Positions 12,700 to 23,895 of a stretch of 64,000 nucleotides of DNA are shown here, piece after piece. The stretch spans positions 53,642,917 to 53,706,916 of the forward strand of contig CM049319.1 in the NCBI GenBank assembly GCA_026874595.1, written 5' to 3'. The notes below the pieces were generated by a model that was given only the letters and a program-made list of their open reading frames with translations, made no database searches and had not been told where the DNA came from. Every line of letters begins with the position of its first letter. The stretch's first letter is position 1. Position numbers and translations under genes: made by a program. The DNA is from Sipunculus nudus (Eukaryota > Annelida > Sipuncula > Golfingiida > Sipunculidae).

Positions 12700-12977
12700 A
12701 GGCCAAAAAAAAAATAAGGTATGGTTCTCAGGCATTTTTTTTCAGAAATCAGTGCGGGCGGGCGGTATTTTATTTTTGACCTTTTTTTGGTTGTTTCGAT
12801 AAAAATGTCATATAATTAGGAAAAACCATGAAAATTACAAATATTTTGCTAAATACTACATAAATTGTATTATTTATCTTCTGGAAAGATAAAAATCAAA
12901 ATAAACATTTTTGATGCGGGGGGTTAAAATTGACGCGGGCGGTGCCTGAGAACCATACCTTTTATTTTTTTTGGCCT
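12700..12977. mobile_element. MITE-like element with GGCC inverted ends
   Basis: Left end ggccaaaaaaaaaataaggt then atggttctcaggca; right end tgcctgagaaccatacctt then ttttggcc. Inverted ends about 35 bp, element about 278 bp, no ORF. A second good copy is at 37050-37315, a decayed one at 19417-19705, and a split one at 54398/57962. Confidence 0.8.
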
Positions 12978-13690
12978 AACTACAGAGACACCAGCATTCA
13001 AGTAATTCCCTGTGCAATTCATAGATAAACTTTCAAGTTTTAGGCCTACATGCAAATAGAAATTCATTAATAAAACCCATTATATTAATAATTTTTCATT
13101 AATTTCTTAACATGTAAAACTGGGAGTAAGCCTATTTATATTTTCATTAAAAATCATATATGGACTTCACCTCAAACCTATAAACAATGAACATATTTTA
13201 TATGGGTCTTTTGTATGAACATTCACCTGTGAATACATATTGTAAACTTACTTAGGCCTTTGTCAATTTAAAATTAAGCAGTTTGTTTCTGACACATTTA
13301 ATGAAATTCTTTGACAAATTTGCAGATCTCCAGATTTATCAAATTCTCGAAATTGTAGGAAGTCCAACATGAAATGCTACAATGAAAGGTAGGCAGAACT
13401 ATAGAAATCGGGCTTCAGCCTACCGCCTGTACCTTATGCACAACAGGTGTCGCATAATAAATTGTTTCCTGGAAAAGGCCGATACATATTATTTTCCTGA
13501 GAATTCCTGTATTTAATTTTGCTCATAACTGGAGTTTATTATATTAGAGGAGGAGGGGTCCAAACGGGGGTGTGGGGGAAGAGCCCCCACCTAAAGCTTA
13601 ATTTTCCTGTTCAAATAGTAAATGGTTTCCCATTTTCGCGATAGATGCAGCTTCAATTGCAGATTTAAATGAATAAAACTCGCTCTAGCA
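12978..13690. other. NAP1L first intron, nothing recognised
   Basis: AT-rich sequence. A short aggaggggtccaaacggggg block near 13545-13600 resembles ends of interspersed repeats but cannot be placed. Confidence 0.4.
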
Positions 13691-13699
13691 GATACCTCT

Positions 13700-13930
13700 T
13701 CTTCACGGCTCACTTAGTAGCGTGTAGGGCTCCTAGTCTAGAGATCGTAGGTTTAATTCCCGATTCTGGCGACTTCTGATGCTTAGTAGTTGTTTATGTT
13801 AGAAGAGTTGAGTGTATAGAGACATCAAAGGTATGAGTTAAAATAGGGAATGAGAGGCGACAGTTTCATTTATATTTTCCTCAATAGAAGCGAAGCCTGC
13901 GTTCTATAGTGGCTCCAAAAGGTAAATAAA
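13700..13930 (+). repeat. tRNA-derived SINE-like segment
   Basis: A-box-like tagtagcgtgtagg and B-box-like gtaggtttaattccc (13749-13763) at tRNA-like spacing, followed by about 160 bp of unrelated body. No cloverleaf complete enough for a real tRNA gene. Confidence 0.35.
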
Positions 13931-14864
13931 ATTTACATTGATTACTTAATGCATGAACAATGGCAAATGTTCTGGAAGGTCCAACAGTTAGTGCCAGAGA
14001 ACCAATGTGTCCAGCAGTGTCAGTGTGCATGCTTGTAGAAGTCCCGGAACTTAGCCTGTATCACTGGTGTCCGTTTGGACCTAAAGCAACAGCCTTAATT
14101 TTATGAAGGCTTTGTTGTTATTTTTTTTAACTTGGTTTTCTTGCTACAGAAATTATTGAAATTATTTTCACCAGTGCATAGTAATGGATTATATTTCAGT
14201 TCTGTAATTTTCAATTCACTGTGTTTATACCTTGTTTAAAAGTTAATGCAGTAATTCAACTTGAGTCTGAATCAAAAGCAATATTTTGTGTTCAAATACC
14301 TTCTTAAATTTTTGTCAAATTTTAGTATTCTAATGTAATGCAACAACCATTGGCATTGTGCATTATCAAACAGAACAATGGATTTGATTTGATATGACAA
14401 TAAGGGCTATTCAGATCAAACACTTCCAAAACCAATTTTCCCTGCCTGGTTTTGACATAATTGAATTAGTTCTGATTCAATGTAATTCACTCATGTTGAA
14501 CTTAATGAACTCGGTAAACTTTTTTTTCATGTCAACAATGTAGGGTCTTATCAGGTGCACACAGAATTAATTGTACTCAAATAGGAAACTAGAAAAAAAT
14601 GCTGGCGTTTGGAACCAGTACGACACAAAACGTCGCAATATCAGACAAATGAAAAGTGATTCAAGGCTGCACGTGTTTCGTACACCCATTTCCAGCCATT
14701 TACAACTGGGATGTCAGAGAAAGAACGGGCGATAAAACCTATGTCATGCGTTCTACTGTCTTTATCAGTTCATTACTTGTATCTATCATTATAAGGGTCT
14801 GTTACGTATGTTAATAACAATAATCTTTGATAACAGATGGCCAAATAAATTAAATACCCACCTC
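13931..14864. other. NAP1L first intron, nothing recognised
   Basis: AT-rich, no exon or repeat identified. Confidence 0.4.
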
Positions 14865-14995
14865 TGTTACCGATCGGTCTCCCGGCTTCTGCACGAGGAA
14901 AGATGGCGTCGATCCTAAGCCTAAGTCTCAGCGTACCTGATTGGCTTACCTACACATACTTTGGCTGGTTCTGACCAATCAACTCGTTTGTAGGA
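14865..14995 (-). promoter_or_regulatory. Putative NAP1L promoter and untranslated first exon
   Basis: The NAP1L start-codon exon has an acceptor before the ATG, so an untranslated exon must lie upstream. This segment has more CpG than its surroundings. It carries an AAGATGGCG core (14900-14908, YY1-like, often found just after transcription starts) and two CCAAT boxes (14937-14942 and 14974-14980). On the minus strand a donor GTGGGTATTT follows at about 14864. This fits a housekeeping promoter reading leftwards. It is inference; the exact start site cannot be seen. Confidence 0.45.
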
Positions 14996-15576
14996 CCACT
15001 TTAATTCTATTTGGCGGGATGGCTGGTGAAGGTCAAGGATATGTGTATTGCACATCCTCATGTGGTTCGTTGTTTGAACGACAGATGGCAGTATAATATG
15101 AAGTAAACGTTTATAACGTTTAAATTACAATAAAATATTAGACAAACGATAAAATGGGCGTTATTTTTTTTCGGAGAATTTGTGTAATGATGCTACATAT
15201 TTTGATTTTTTACAGTCGTGTGGAGTGTAATTGGTTTACATTTTGAAATATGCAGGACAGTTTTCACATGCATTAATAGGAAATATATAATTAATAATGA
15301 TAATAATAATAACAATATTATTAATATAAATAAGTTTAAAGATATTAACGTACGATCATTTCGTAATATGTAATTAAAGCGATTTAATTACTGAAATTAT
15401 AATACTAATATCGACAAAGGTCTTAAGTTTATAATTATATTAAAGTGTCGACAAAAGGTCATACGTACATTTTGTACTAGGCTAAAAGTTAAAGATGACG
15501 GCTTTTCGAAGTGTCTTCAAAATACATAAATACGTGGAAAATTACCTTAAGGTCGCATCCCTGGCAAAATTCCCTT
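14996..15576. other. Intergenic, AT-rich
   Basis: Between the NAP1L promoter and the repeat block. Contains an ataataataa-type low-complexity tract at 15290-15330. No gene seen. Confidence 0.5.
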
Positions 15577-15905
15577 AAAGGGGCCCAATTGATTGCCTAT
15601 AAAGCATGTTGAATTAACACGATAAAAGCCCCTTCCCTTTAAATTTTTGTACCTGCCAAATTATTGCCCTGAAACCGTTTGCTGACTCCTGGAATCAAGT
15701 GATAAAAATAGCTAGTGGATCGGGATTACATGTGTCAACTGGAACACAGCACGTGGAACTCTGTGCAACGCTGAGCCAATTATAATATATAAACACCTGC
15801 CAGTGATGATATGCCCCGACTGACCTGGCCCCACCAAATGTAATACCGGTACATGTTCCCGCTTGCTGAATCATCGCGTGTTGCGGCTCACAATCGGACC
15901 CAGCC
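15577..15905 (+). repeat. Direct repeat A, left copy
   Basis: Matches 17725-18019: aaaggggcccaat, tgttgaattaaca, gtacctgccaaa.tattgccc, gctcacaatcggacc. The two copies bracket the minisatellite and the possible minus-strand exons. Confidence 0.75.
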
Positions 15906-15926
15906 AACACAGTTACCTCACAATTG

Positions 15927-16037
15927 TATCACAGTGACATCACATTTTACATCTCATCACGACTTCAAAGTGTAACTACAAATTAATGTCACACTGATTT
16001 CACATTGTGAAACCACAGATATGATGTCACTGTGATA
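15927..16037. repeat. Inverted repeat, CACAGTGACATCA cluster
   Basis: tatcacagtgacatca (15927-15942) is matched exactly in reverse complement at 16022-16037. The stretch between has more diverged versions. Similar words recur at 18740-18850. Confidence 0.6.
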
Positions 16038-16198
16038 TAACTGGGATATATCGAATACAGAACATTTTTATGCTCTAATACTTTTATTTGTATAAAAAGT
16101 TATGCTTATCATTCAGGTTAGCCGGTGCGCAGACACATATGCTATTGCTATGATTTAAGCTATAATGAGAATTGTGGGCAAATATCTCTTTTATGACT

Positions 16199-17240
16199 AG
16201 AGTTGGAGACAGCATGCAGGAAGCCTGGGCTGGAGGTGGAGACAGCATGCTGGAAGTCATGGCAGGAGTCGGAGACATCATGTTCAGAGACGTCTGGGCT
16301 GGAGGCAGAGACAGTATGCTGGAACTCTGGGCTGGTGGCGGAGACGGCATGCAGTTAGCTTGGGCTGGAGGTGGAGACAGCATGGTGGAAGTCATGACAG
16401 GAGTCGGAGACATCATGTTCAGAGACGTCTGGGCTGGAGGCAGAGACAGTATGCTGGAACTCTGGGCTGGTGGCGGAGACGGCATGCAGGAAGCCTGGGC
16501 TGGAGGTGGAGACAGCATGGTGGAAGTCATGGCAGGAGTCGGAGACATCATGTTCAGAGACGTCTGGGCTGGAGGCAGAGACAGTATGCTGGAACTCTGG
16601 GCTGGTGGCGGAGACGGCATGCAGGAAGCCTGGGCTGGAGGTGGAGACAGCATATGCTGGAAGTCATGGCAGGAGTCGGAGACATCATGTTCAGAGACGT
16701 CTGGGCTGGAGGCAGAGACAGTATACTCGAACTCTGGGCTGGAGGCGGAGGCGGCATGCAGGAAGCCTAGCTGGGTTGGAGGTGGAGACAGCATGCTGGA
16801 AGTCATGGCAGGAGTCGGAGACATCATGTTCCGAGACGTCTGGGCTGGAGGCAGAGACAGTATATGCTCGAACTCTGGGTTGGAGGCGGAGACGGCATTC
16901 AGGGAGCCTGGGCTGGAGGTGAAGACAGCATGCCGGAAGTCATGGCAGGAGTCGGAGACATCATGTTCAGAGAAGTCTGGGCTTGAGGCGGAGACAGTAT
17001 GCTGGACGTCATTTCCTGAGTCGGAGACAGCATGTTTAGCGACGTCTGGGCAGGAGGCGGAGACATCATGCGCAAAATCTGGGCTAGAGGTGGAGACAGA
17101 TGTTCGAAGTCTGGGCTCAAGGCAGAGACAGCATGCTCGAAGTATTGGCTGGAGGCGGAGACAGCATGCTCAGAAAATTCTGGGCTTGAGGCGAAGACAT
17201 CATGCTTAGATAAGTCTGGGCTGGCAGTGGAGACAGCATA
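16199..17240. repeat. Minisatellite with 135-bp higher-order unit
   Basis: Monomers of 33, 36, 33 and 33 bp (core gga-ggc-gga-gac-agc-atg) build a 135-bp unit. Unit starts at 16232, 16367, 16502 and 16637 (exact 135 steps), then 16778 and 16914 with small insertions; single decayed monomers continue to about 17240. Monomers are multiples of three, so frames stay open on both strands: plus gives WAGGGDSMLEVMAGVGDIMF repeats (16172-17209), minus gives SPPPAQ/SEHAVSASSPD repeats. Confidence 0.9.
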
Positions 17241-17322
17241 GTCTAAGAAATCTAGGATCGCGGAGGAATAGGCGAGGTCACTACTGTCAGTGTTACTGCT
17301 GCAGGCTTTTGCTAGCTTTTCA
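16899..17322 (-). CDS. Possible exon of an unknown protein reading into the minisatellite
   Basis: A strong acceptor (ttattctgttttgtag) is followed on the minus strand by PEKLAKACSSNTDSSDLAYS, SAILDFLDYAVSTASPDLSK and then Ser/Pro-rich repeats such as SPEFSEHAVSAS. The nonrepetitive first ~35 codons and the acceptor argue for real coding. The frame ends as a proline-rich ORF; later repeats carry small frame-shifting insertions. No known domain recognised. Confidence 0.35.
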
Positions 17323-17535
17323 GGAACTACAAAACAGAATAATTTTCTTAAAATTTTCTGAGTAAAACAAAGACAATAAAAATAAAAACCGGCTAAGATT
17401 GTAGGCCATTGCAAAGAAATATGTAACAAAGTGTTTGGTTACAAGGTAAGTTGTCCAGGAACTTGAAAAGGAAAGGAATAATGTTCCCTTAAGCTCATTT
17501 GTTAAAACTTCAGTAATCAGATATTACCAAAAGAA

Positions 17536-17612
17536 TTGAAGAAATTACTGTCTTCAAATGAGTCATCAGAATCAACATCTCTGTGGCAGTGTGGGCATAA
17601 CAATAATAATGA
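17536..17612 (-). CDS. Possible upstream exon of the same unknown protein
   Basis: The minus strand reads CPHCHRDVDSDDSFEDSNFF and NSF, then a donor gtaatatc at 17535. Joined over a ~210-base intron it stays in frame with the exon at 17322, and both are Asp/Ser-rich. CPHC suggests one half of a zinc-binding finger. The acceptor upstream is weak and a stop lies just before it, so this could be a first exon or a fossil. Confidence 0.3.
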
Positions 17613-17724
17613 CGTCTTTCATGTCACAGTGTTAACAATTGAATACCATAAAATTGCGATATACATAGCTTGTATGTTGTGTTCCTATAAAATAATTATA
17701 TAGATCAGTTTGATTTTTTGTTAA

Positions 17725-18019
17725 AGGGGCCCAATCACCTATAAAGAATGTTGAATTAACATGAAAAATATATTCTCCCCTTTAAAATAAATTTGTACCT
17801 GCCAAAATATTGCCCTTAAACCGTAACTTACTCCTGTAAACGAGTGTTAAAAACAGTGGACCGGGCGCGATCAAAGGTGTAAAAATAAATACAGCGCGTG
17901 CATCGCCCGGTCTCAACACGTCAATCAGGAGATAGCCTGACTGACTTACCCCAAAAATGTAATATACATGTTCCCACTGGCTGAAACAACGCCTGTTGAG
18001 GCTCACAATCGGACCTCTG
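17725..18019 (+). repeat. Direct repeat A, right copy
   Basis: Second copy of 15577-15905, with different small indels. Ends in gctcacaatcggacc like the left copy. Confidence 0.75.
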
Positions 18020-19416
18020 GTCACGCGGCCTTGTCATGGTTAACAGACACACGTGAACTGTGTTTACCAACACGCAGACCCAGTACAGCCGTATATAAGG
18101 TACTGAAACTGTGTGTCGGTGTGGTTTTGTTGGGAAACATTTGTCTAAAGCAAAACTGAACTGATACAGTGAAAGAATAGGTAAAATATTGCTCCGGATT
18201 ATATCCCTTTAAATAAAATCATTTTAGATAAAATGACATATATTTTTATAGATAATACATATTAAATAGTGAAGGGAATTAAAGCCTGGAAGAAGAAAAA
18301 ACCCTATAGGGTAGGCAAGACTACACATTTACCAAAAAAACTCATTATGGGACTTTAACTGGCTGTTTAATCCATTTTCCTTAGGGGCTGTGTGGTCCTG
18401 AGCTATACACAATTCACTAACCGATACCTGTTTAGACTGACCGATGCCCTTCACTTATTATAGCTCATAATACTTAAAGCATTCTAGCAATTTTCGGCTA
18501 TAACTGCCGCGTTGAAACGAAGTCGACGTTATAGACCTGTTAGTATACAGTGTTCTTACCATTGTTGACTGAAACAACGAACTTGTCTATGGACCAGAAA
18601 CTTCCCAGAACGAGAATACTTGAAGAAAGCTGTAGGCTTGACACGCCGGACTTCGTCTGCCAAGTGAAACTGACATGCGGCAGTTGCGTAGCCCATAGAC
18701 ATAGGTCTATGGCGTAGCCACAAAAACACATTCTGCACACGTCACAGTGATATCAAAGTAACCTCACAAATGCGACGGTGACGCACTGATGATCTCTTGT
18801 TTTTTTATCGCAATTCACAAGACGTCGCAGTGATGTCAGGGAGATTTCACGTATTTGTTCATCATTATAGTTTGAGGCAGAGTGATACATCATGACATCA
18901 TGTGTTGACTGGGGAACTCGAGTTTATCTCACGGTAAACTGAAACACGTGGACTGTGTGTACAAACCCATAAAACCATAACAAGGTGTTAAACAGTCGTA
19001 TACAAAGTACTGGGACTGTGCTGGGATGGTTTTATATTGTATAAAGCAAAACTGTACTGATAAGGTAATTATGTCCCTTTAAATAAAAATCCCCAAAAGG
19101 TCATTAAAAGTTAAACCTAAAAGGTATGAAGTTCGCATTAATTTTCATATGAAAGTTTAAAATTATTGAAATTTTCATATGAAAGTTTAAAATTATTGAA
19201 AAATTAAGAATTTAAAATGGTACACACTGACAGGAAGCCACCTTTTAATGGGTTAATATCAAACTACATGATTATATCTCAAAACTCCACCGTGTTTGTT
19301 CCTTGTTGAATACTGAAATTATTTTCTTTTTGTTGAATAAAAAAATCTATTTAAGATTCCGATATATTTTAATTCAGAAATCAAAAATGGAAATATAAAT
19401 AAAACAGATAAATTTG
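18020..19416. other. Intergenic; short tandem duplication only
   Basis: A 31-bp direct duplication (attttcatatgaaagttt core) lies at 19139-19201. Short blocks resembling direct repeat A (gtccctttaaataaaa) recur at 18205 and 19073. No gene seen. Confidence 0.45.
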
Positions 19417-19566
19417 AGGCAAAAAAAAAACCATTGGGTGTTCGGGGCATTTTTTTTCAGAAATAAGTGGAGGGCAAGTTTTTATTACTTTTTAATTGTA
19501 AATGTTCGATCCACAAATCATATGAAAATTAAGGCGGGTGGGGGGGGGGGGCACGATGATTTAATT

Positions 19567-19628
<62 letters not shown>

Positions 19629-19705
19629 CTACTGAAAATCAAAAATTTTGACGCCGCGCATCAAAACTGAAGCGCGGTGCCTGTGGCACCAACCTCTTCT
19701 GACCT
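19417..19705. mobile_element. Decayed MITE of the GGCC family interrupted by (TA)n
   Basis: Left part keeps the A-run, the ggcattttttttcagaaat block also seen in the 12.7-kb copy, and aggcgggtgggggg. Right part has gcgcggtgcctgtgg. A (TA)n run at 19572-19624 has expanded inside. Confidence 0.5.
19572..19624. repeat. (TA)n microsatellite
   Basis: About 26 TA units. Confidence 0.95.
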
Positions 19706-20229
19706 AACAATTAAATTAATTTTTCCATTTGGTAGATCAAAAGAGGGCGCCCCCCCCCCCCCCCCGAGCTGTAACATCTCTCATTTGATCTATTTCTTTT
19801 CCCAGTTGAAATTTATCCATTTTTATATTTAAGATCCTTTTTGATTTCCTAGCAATTAAATTATTACACCCTAAAAACAGATATTTGACCAATCTGGTTG
19901 ATTGAGATGATATTGATAGATTAAACCTACACATTGGATATATATTTTCAACCAATTGCATTTATTTAACCAATTTAATTGGTTGAGTTAAAAATTGGTT
20001 GATTTTACCAACATATTGGTAATTTTTACCAATTGATTGTTCAAAAACTGACCAATCTGTTTTTAAAGTGTATAATTTATCAACACTTTATTAAATTTTA
20101 ATTCTTAAGCTGAGGATATAAATGAGCAGCCCTGTGATTCAGTTAGCAGCCAAATGTTTCTATACGGATGGAAGGAGTCTTTCATTCGCCTGTGAGGCAA
20201 GGCCTGCCCATTAGCCTGCAGGGCTCAGC
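19706..20229. other. Intergenic, low complexity
   Basis: A C run at 19750-19766. From 19880 to 20060 the word accaattgattg/ttggttga recurs in both orientations, a low-complexity patch. No gene seen. Confidence 0.45.
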
Positions 20230-20345
20230 TTGGGCTGCATGGGTCGATCGTGTAAAATCTCACGGCTCCTCGGCTATTAAACTCGTACTCACGACCTCAT
20301 CTCAGTCGAGTCCGGTGCGCTGGCTAGACAACAGAAGCCGGTATA
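20230..20345 (-). repeat. tRNA-derived SINE-like segment
   Basis: On the minus strand: A-box-like tgtctagccagcgcacc, then gatgaggtcgtgagtacga, which resembles the GGTCGTGAGTTCGA B-box region of tRNA-derived SINEs. No intact acceptor stem, so not a tRNA gene. Confidence 0.45.
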
Positions 20346-20784
20346 ATTTAGAGTTAAACAAGCGACTTGAAGATGCAAATAACATTTACACGGTGATATT
20401 TTGCAAGTTATAAACGTATGTATAGATACGTATTTTCACCATGCATATAGATATCAACATGTTACAAACGATTGAATGTTTAGGCTTTCCAGCTGATATC
20501 CAAATTTTGAAGAAATATAAATATTATAGCCGGCCACACGAGAACCCCCAGCCTCTGATGTGTGACTACGTTATCCAAAGACACTTAAGAGAACAGTAGC
20601 TGAGGAGCAGAAAGGTGTCTTAAAATGTCCTCCTTATATACATTGCATATTTAAAAAATTTCTCAATGTGGGATGGAGGTACCCATGAGGACCTCCCTTT
20701 TCCAGACTTGATGACCTTTTTTTTAGGATTTCCATAAATCCTCCTGGGTTGGACCCCCCCTTTTCCTAAATCCTGGATCCGCCC

Positions 20785-20849
<65 letters not shown>

Positions 20850-21472
20850 AATTATAGGCCTTAAATTACGTTTGACTGTTATATGATTAATTCTGCCGAC
20901 ATCTCACTTTTCATTGCATTTAAAGTTCTGCATAATTTTCTTTTTTTCTTTCGATTGCCTGTTATCATGAAGGAAAAATACCTAAAACCTCTGTGCTTAC
21001 ATGGATCCTCGGCAGATACACATACATTAATTTATGAACCCGCATCCGCTCAACAAAAGGATCCATTTGTTCTCCGCGGGCAACGAAGGTCAAAAACCTG
21101 CATCGTACTGAGTGCAAAAATGTGCCGTATAGAGGTGGCGTCACCTGTCGCTCCTGATCGAAACAAAACCTTGGTGACCTTTTTTTTCATTAAAGCTGGT
21201 TGTCGTTGAGCTGAAATATGAATCTGACAAAGGTCTACCGTGTTGTAAGATAATGTTCACTAATGGATTTAAAAGGAATGATTGGCATAATATTAATTGT
21301 AGCTCTAAAGGGTTGTTCTGGTGCCGATAATTCTAACTGATTAAACGCAACATTAACCTACAACCATTTAAACATAAAAAAGGGTTTACATTTTATGAAA
21401 GTTCAATGACTTAGTTTGAAACGTGCAGTATCCTGAATACTGTAAACTGTAAATTTATATAAAATTATATAA

Positions 21473-21530
<58 letters not shown>

Positions 21531-22237
21531 TATAGGTTCAGCTGATATATGTGGCGCTGCCTGTATTACCCCAACCAACTGAGTCAGACGCGGTTGGGTA
21601 TCGTGGACAGCTTGCATTATATAGTTGAGGTATTATTAATTAATTAAATTTGAACTAAATGAAATTTGAATTAGAATAAGCTAAGTATTACGCTTAGAAC
21701 TATGTTCTAGTAGTAAGCTCTAAAGGTGGCCTAAATTCAACCAAATCATTAATGTTACGCTGAACCACGAGAGAGGAATTACACTGATCTCGAGAGAGTT
21801 AGTTATAAACAAACTAAAATCTATAAAATTAAATTATTTGTCAGAACATATAATTGATAAAGCGACTATAACCTCATATTCAAATGTGAGTATATGCTAT
21901 CCTTTGCACTGAGATACCATATTTTTAATAAACCTTTGATTGGAAGATGCGATATGAGTGACCAGTGTACATTTCAAGTCAGATGACTCAGGTGCAATTT
22001 CACCCCAGATGACCCCCTTGCACATTTCTCAGGTCAGACGGGGTTGATGCCCTGAGGGCATATGACATCGAGCACTTGGAAAATAATTTTACTTATGATT
22101 TTACACTCATATTTTAAGATAACTTCTGAATCAGAAAAATATTGTACTAGTAAAATTAAATTACAATTGTTTTTTTTAAACGATTTACCATCAAACATAT
22201 GATGAAAACACTACATATTGACAATTAAGATTTTTTT
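20346..22237. other. Intergenic with two (TA)n runs
   Basis: (TA)n at 20787-20846 and 21478-21528. The sequence cctggatccgcccctg at 20771-20786, next to the first run, looks like the end of an interspersed repeat. A 108-residue plus ORF (20883-21209) has no recognisable features. Confidence 0.5.
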
Positions 22238-22266
22238 ACCGGAAGATCCCCGATCTGGTGACCGAC

Positions 22267-22293
22267 ATGGCCGAAGAACAAGCCGGTATTTTG
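22267..22293 (+). CDS. Candidate first coding exon of the cytochrome b5 reductase gene
   Basis: ATG at 22267 opens MAEEQAGIL and is followed at once by the donor GTAAGCAA at 22294, leaving phase 0. An ETS-like accggaag lies just upstream (22238-22245), as in many housekeeping promoters. The next CYB5R exon (48904) needs a phase-0 partner that supplies a start codon and a few residues before the membrane anchor, and this exon fits. The implied intron is 26.6 kb. Only the donor, the phase and the upstream motif support it; it could belong to another transcript. Confidence 0.45.
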
Positions 22294-22750
22294 GTAAGCA
22301 AGAGTTTGACGTTCGCTTTGCTCTCCAGTTGCAGCAATTATTCATTAAACCAGCTTTCGTGCATATTCTTTTCATCGCCAAAGCTGAGTTCAATGCATAT
22401 TTTTATATATCGTTCCATGACAATTCACAATATCGTATTTTGATGCATGTTTAATCAAGCGCTGTTTACAACTGTAAGCTGGTAAGGAATTTATTATTGT
22501 GTAGACCAATCCGTTTACTGTGAGCACGTAGACCCAGGCATAAATCAACCTTGATTGACTCGACAAAGTCACAGAGTTCCGCGTGCACTGAAATACACAC
22601 GTGAAATAACTGGTGAGACTTTTTGCTGAAACGCTTCAAGTCAGTTTGTAGTTTATACAAAATGTAGTTGTGGAAAGTTCCAGTGTCATTTATTTAAGGG
22701 CTCGAGTATAGTCTATAGAATCCGGCATACATTTCCAAGATGGGTGGAAA

Positions 22751-22852
22751 CTAGTCCATTCCTGGACCCTTGTGTCCTATGTTAGACCTGATAGACCTAT
22801 GGGTCTGTCCATCAGGTCTAACATAGGACACAAGGGCCCAGGGGTGGACTAG
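22751..22852. repeat. Strong inverted repeat (hairpin), ~46-bp arms
   Basis: Left arm 22752-22796 and right arm 22807-22851 pair over about 45 bp with about four mismatches (core cccttgtgtcctatgttaga against tctaacataggacacaaggg). The 10-base centre can pair further (agacc/ggtct), leaving a loop of about four bases. Confidence 0.92.
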
Positions 22853-23895
22853 GTCAAAACTGACTGGACCTCATATTAGAAGTAATCAACATAAGCCATG
22901 ACATGCCTGGTAATGGTGTAGTTTAGGGGGTTTTAATAAAAAGCCCATATTATGATATTTAAAGAAAATAATTGACAAAATTAATATTCTCTAATATAAA
23001 GGAGATGTATAGTTTTAGAAAATAAGGGCTATATTATGAAAGGTGGTGTTGTTTAGGAGTCAGTGTGGCTTAAAAGTTGACTATATTGGCTACAGTTTTG
23101 ATCTTTAGCCATGACGTTTTGCATGACGTTCATGAAGTCGCTAAGAAAACAAGCTATATTTGAGCAATTTATGTCATTCTATATAGAATATGTTTATTAC
23201 ACTATATATGCCTTATTCTTATATAACCATACATTTCTTCTTATTATAGAACCACACAAATTTGTAAATAATGCGTGAACAATTGGTATTATAGGCCTTT
23301 TATAATAACCCCCTTAACTACACCTTTACCACATGCCTGATGATATGACATCACGTGACTCTTACTTCTCCAAAACATGAATCTGAAAAGATCATAACGT
23401 CTGTCCATATACACCAATAACCTAATCAGATTTCCAGTCATCTCGCACCTTTGTCAGCTCACTCCATACCAACTCACTCCATACTTACATCCGGGACAAG
23501 TCACACTCCAGTGGTAGCACTTTGTTAACATACAAAGAAACACATTTATATGGATTAACATGATTTCTTAAGTCATTAATTAGCTAAGTGCTGGTGAGTG
23601 ACCCACATGCCTGCTGAGCACAGGAGATGGATGAAATTGTTTGACAGGCCTGATTGATAACAGGCTCTTAGCCTCATTGATCTTCTTGTCAGCATTTGAT
23701 GTGATATTAACTGCAAACTGGTATCACTGCCAAGGGTTCCAAGCATGACAATAAACAGGATTATGACAATATTCCATGATATTAAATGGTCAGATTTACC
23801 ATTGTATATATTGGAAATGGTTTGGGATTTCAAGTTTATATGACAATAAACAGGATTTTCCATTAACTGGTATGACACAAAGTGGGCTTGACTGT
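22853..23895. other. Intron/intergenic, nothing recognised
   Basis: AT-rich. A direct repeat tgacaataaacaggatt occurs at 23746 and 23841. No exon seen. Confidence 0.4.

Noticed and set aside
16172-17209. 345-residue plus-strand ORF as a real protein
   Set aside because: It is wholly minisatellite, with no splice or start context; the opposite strand is equally open. Non-repeat flanking coding is only seen on the minus strand.
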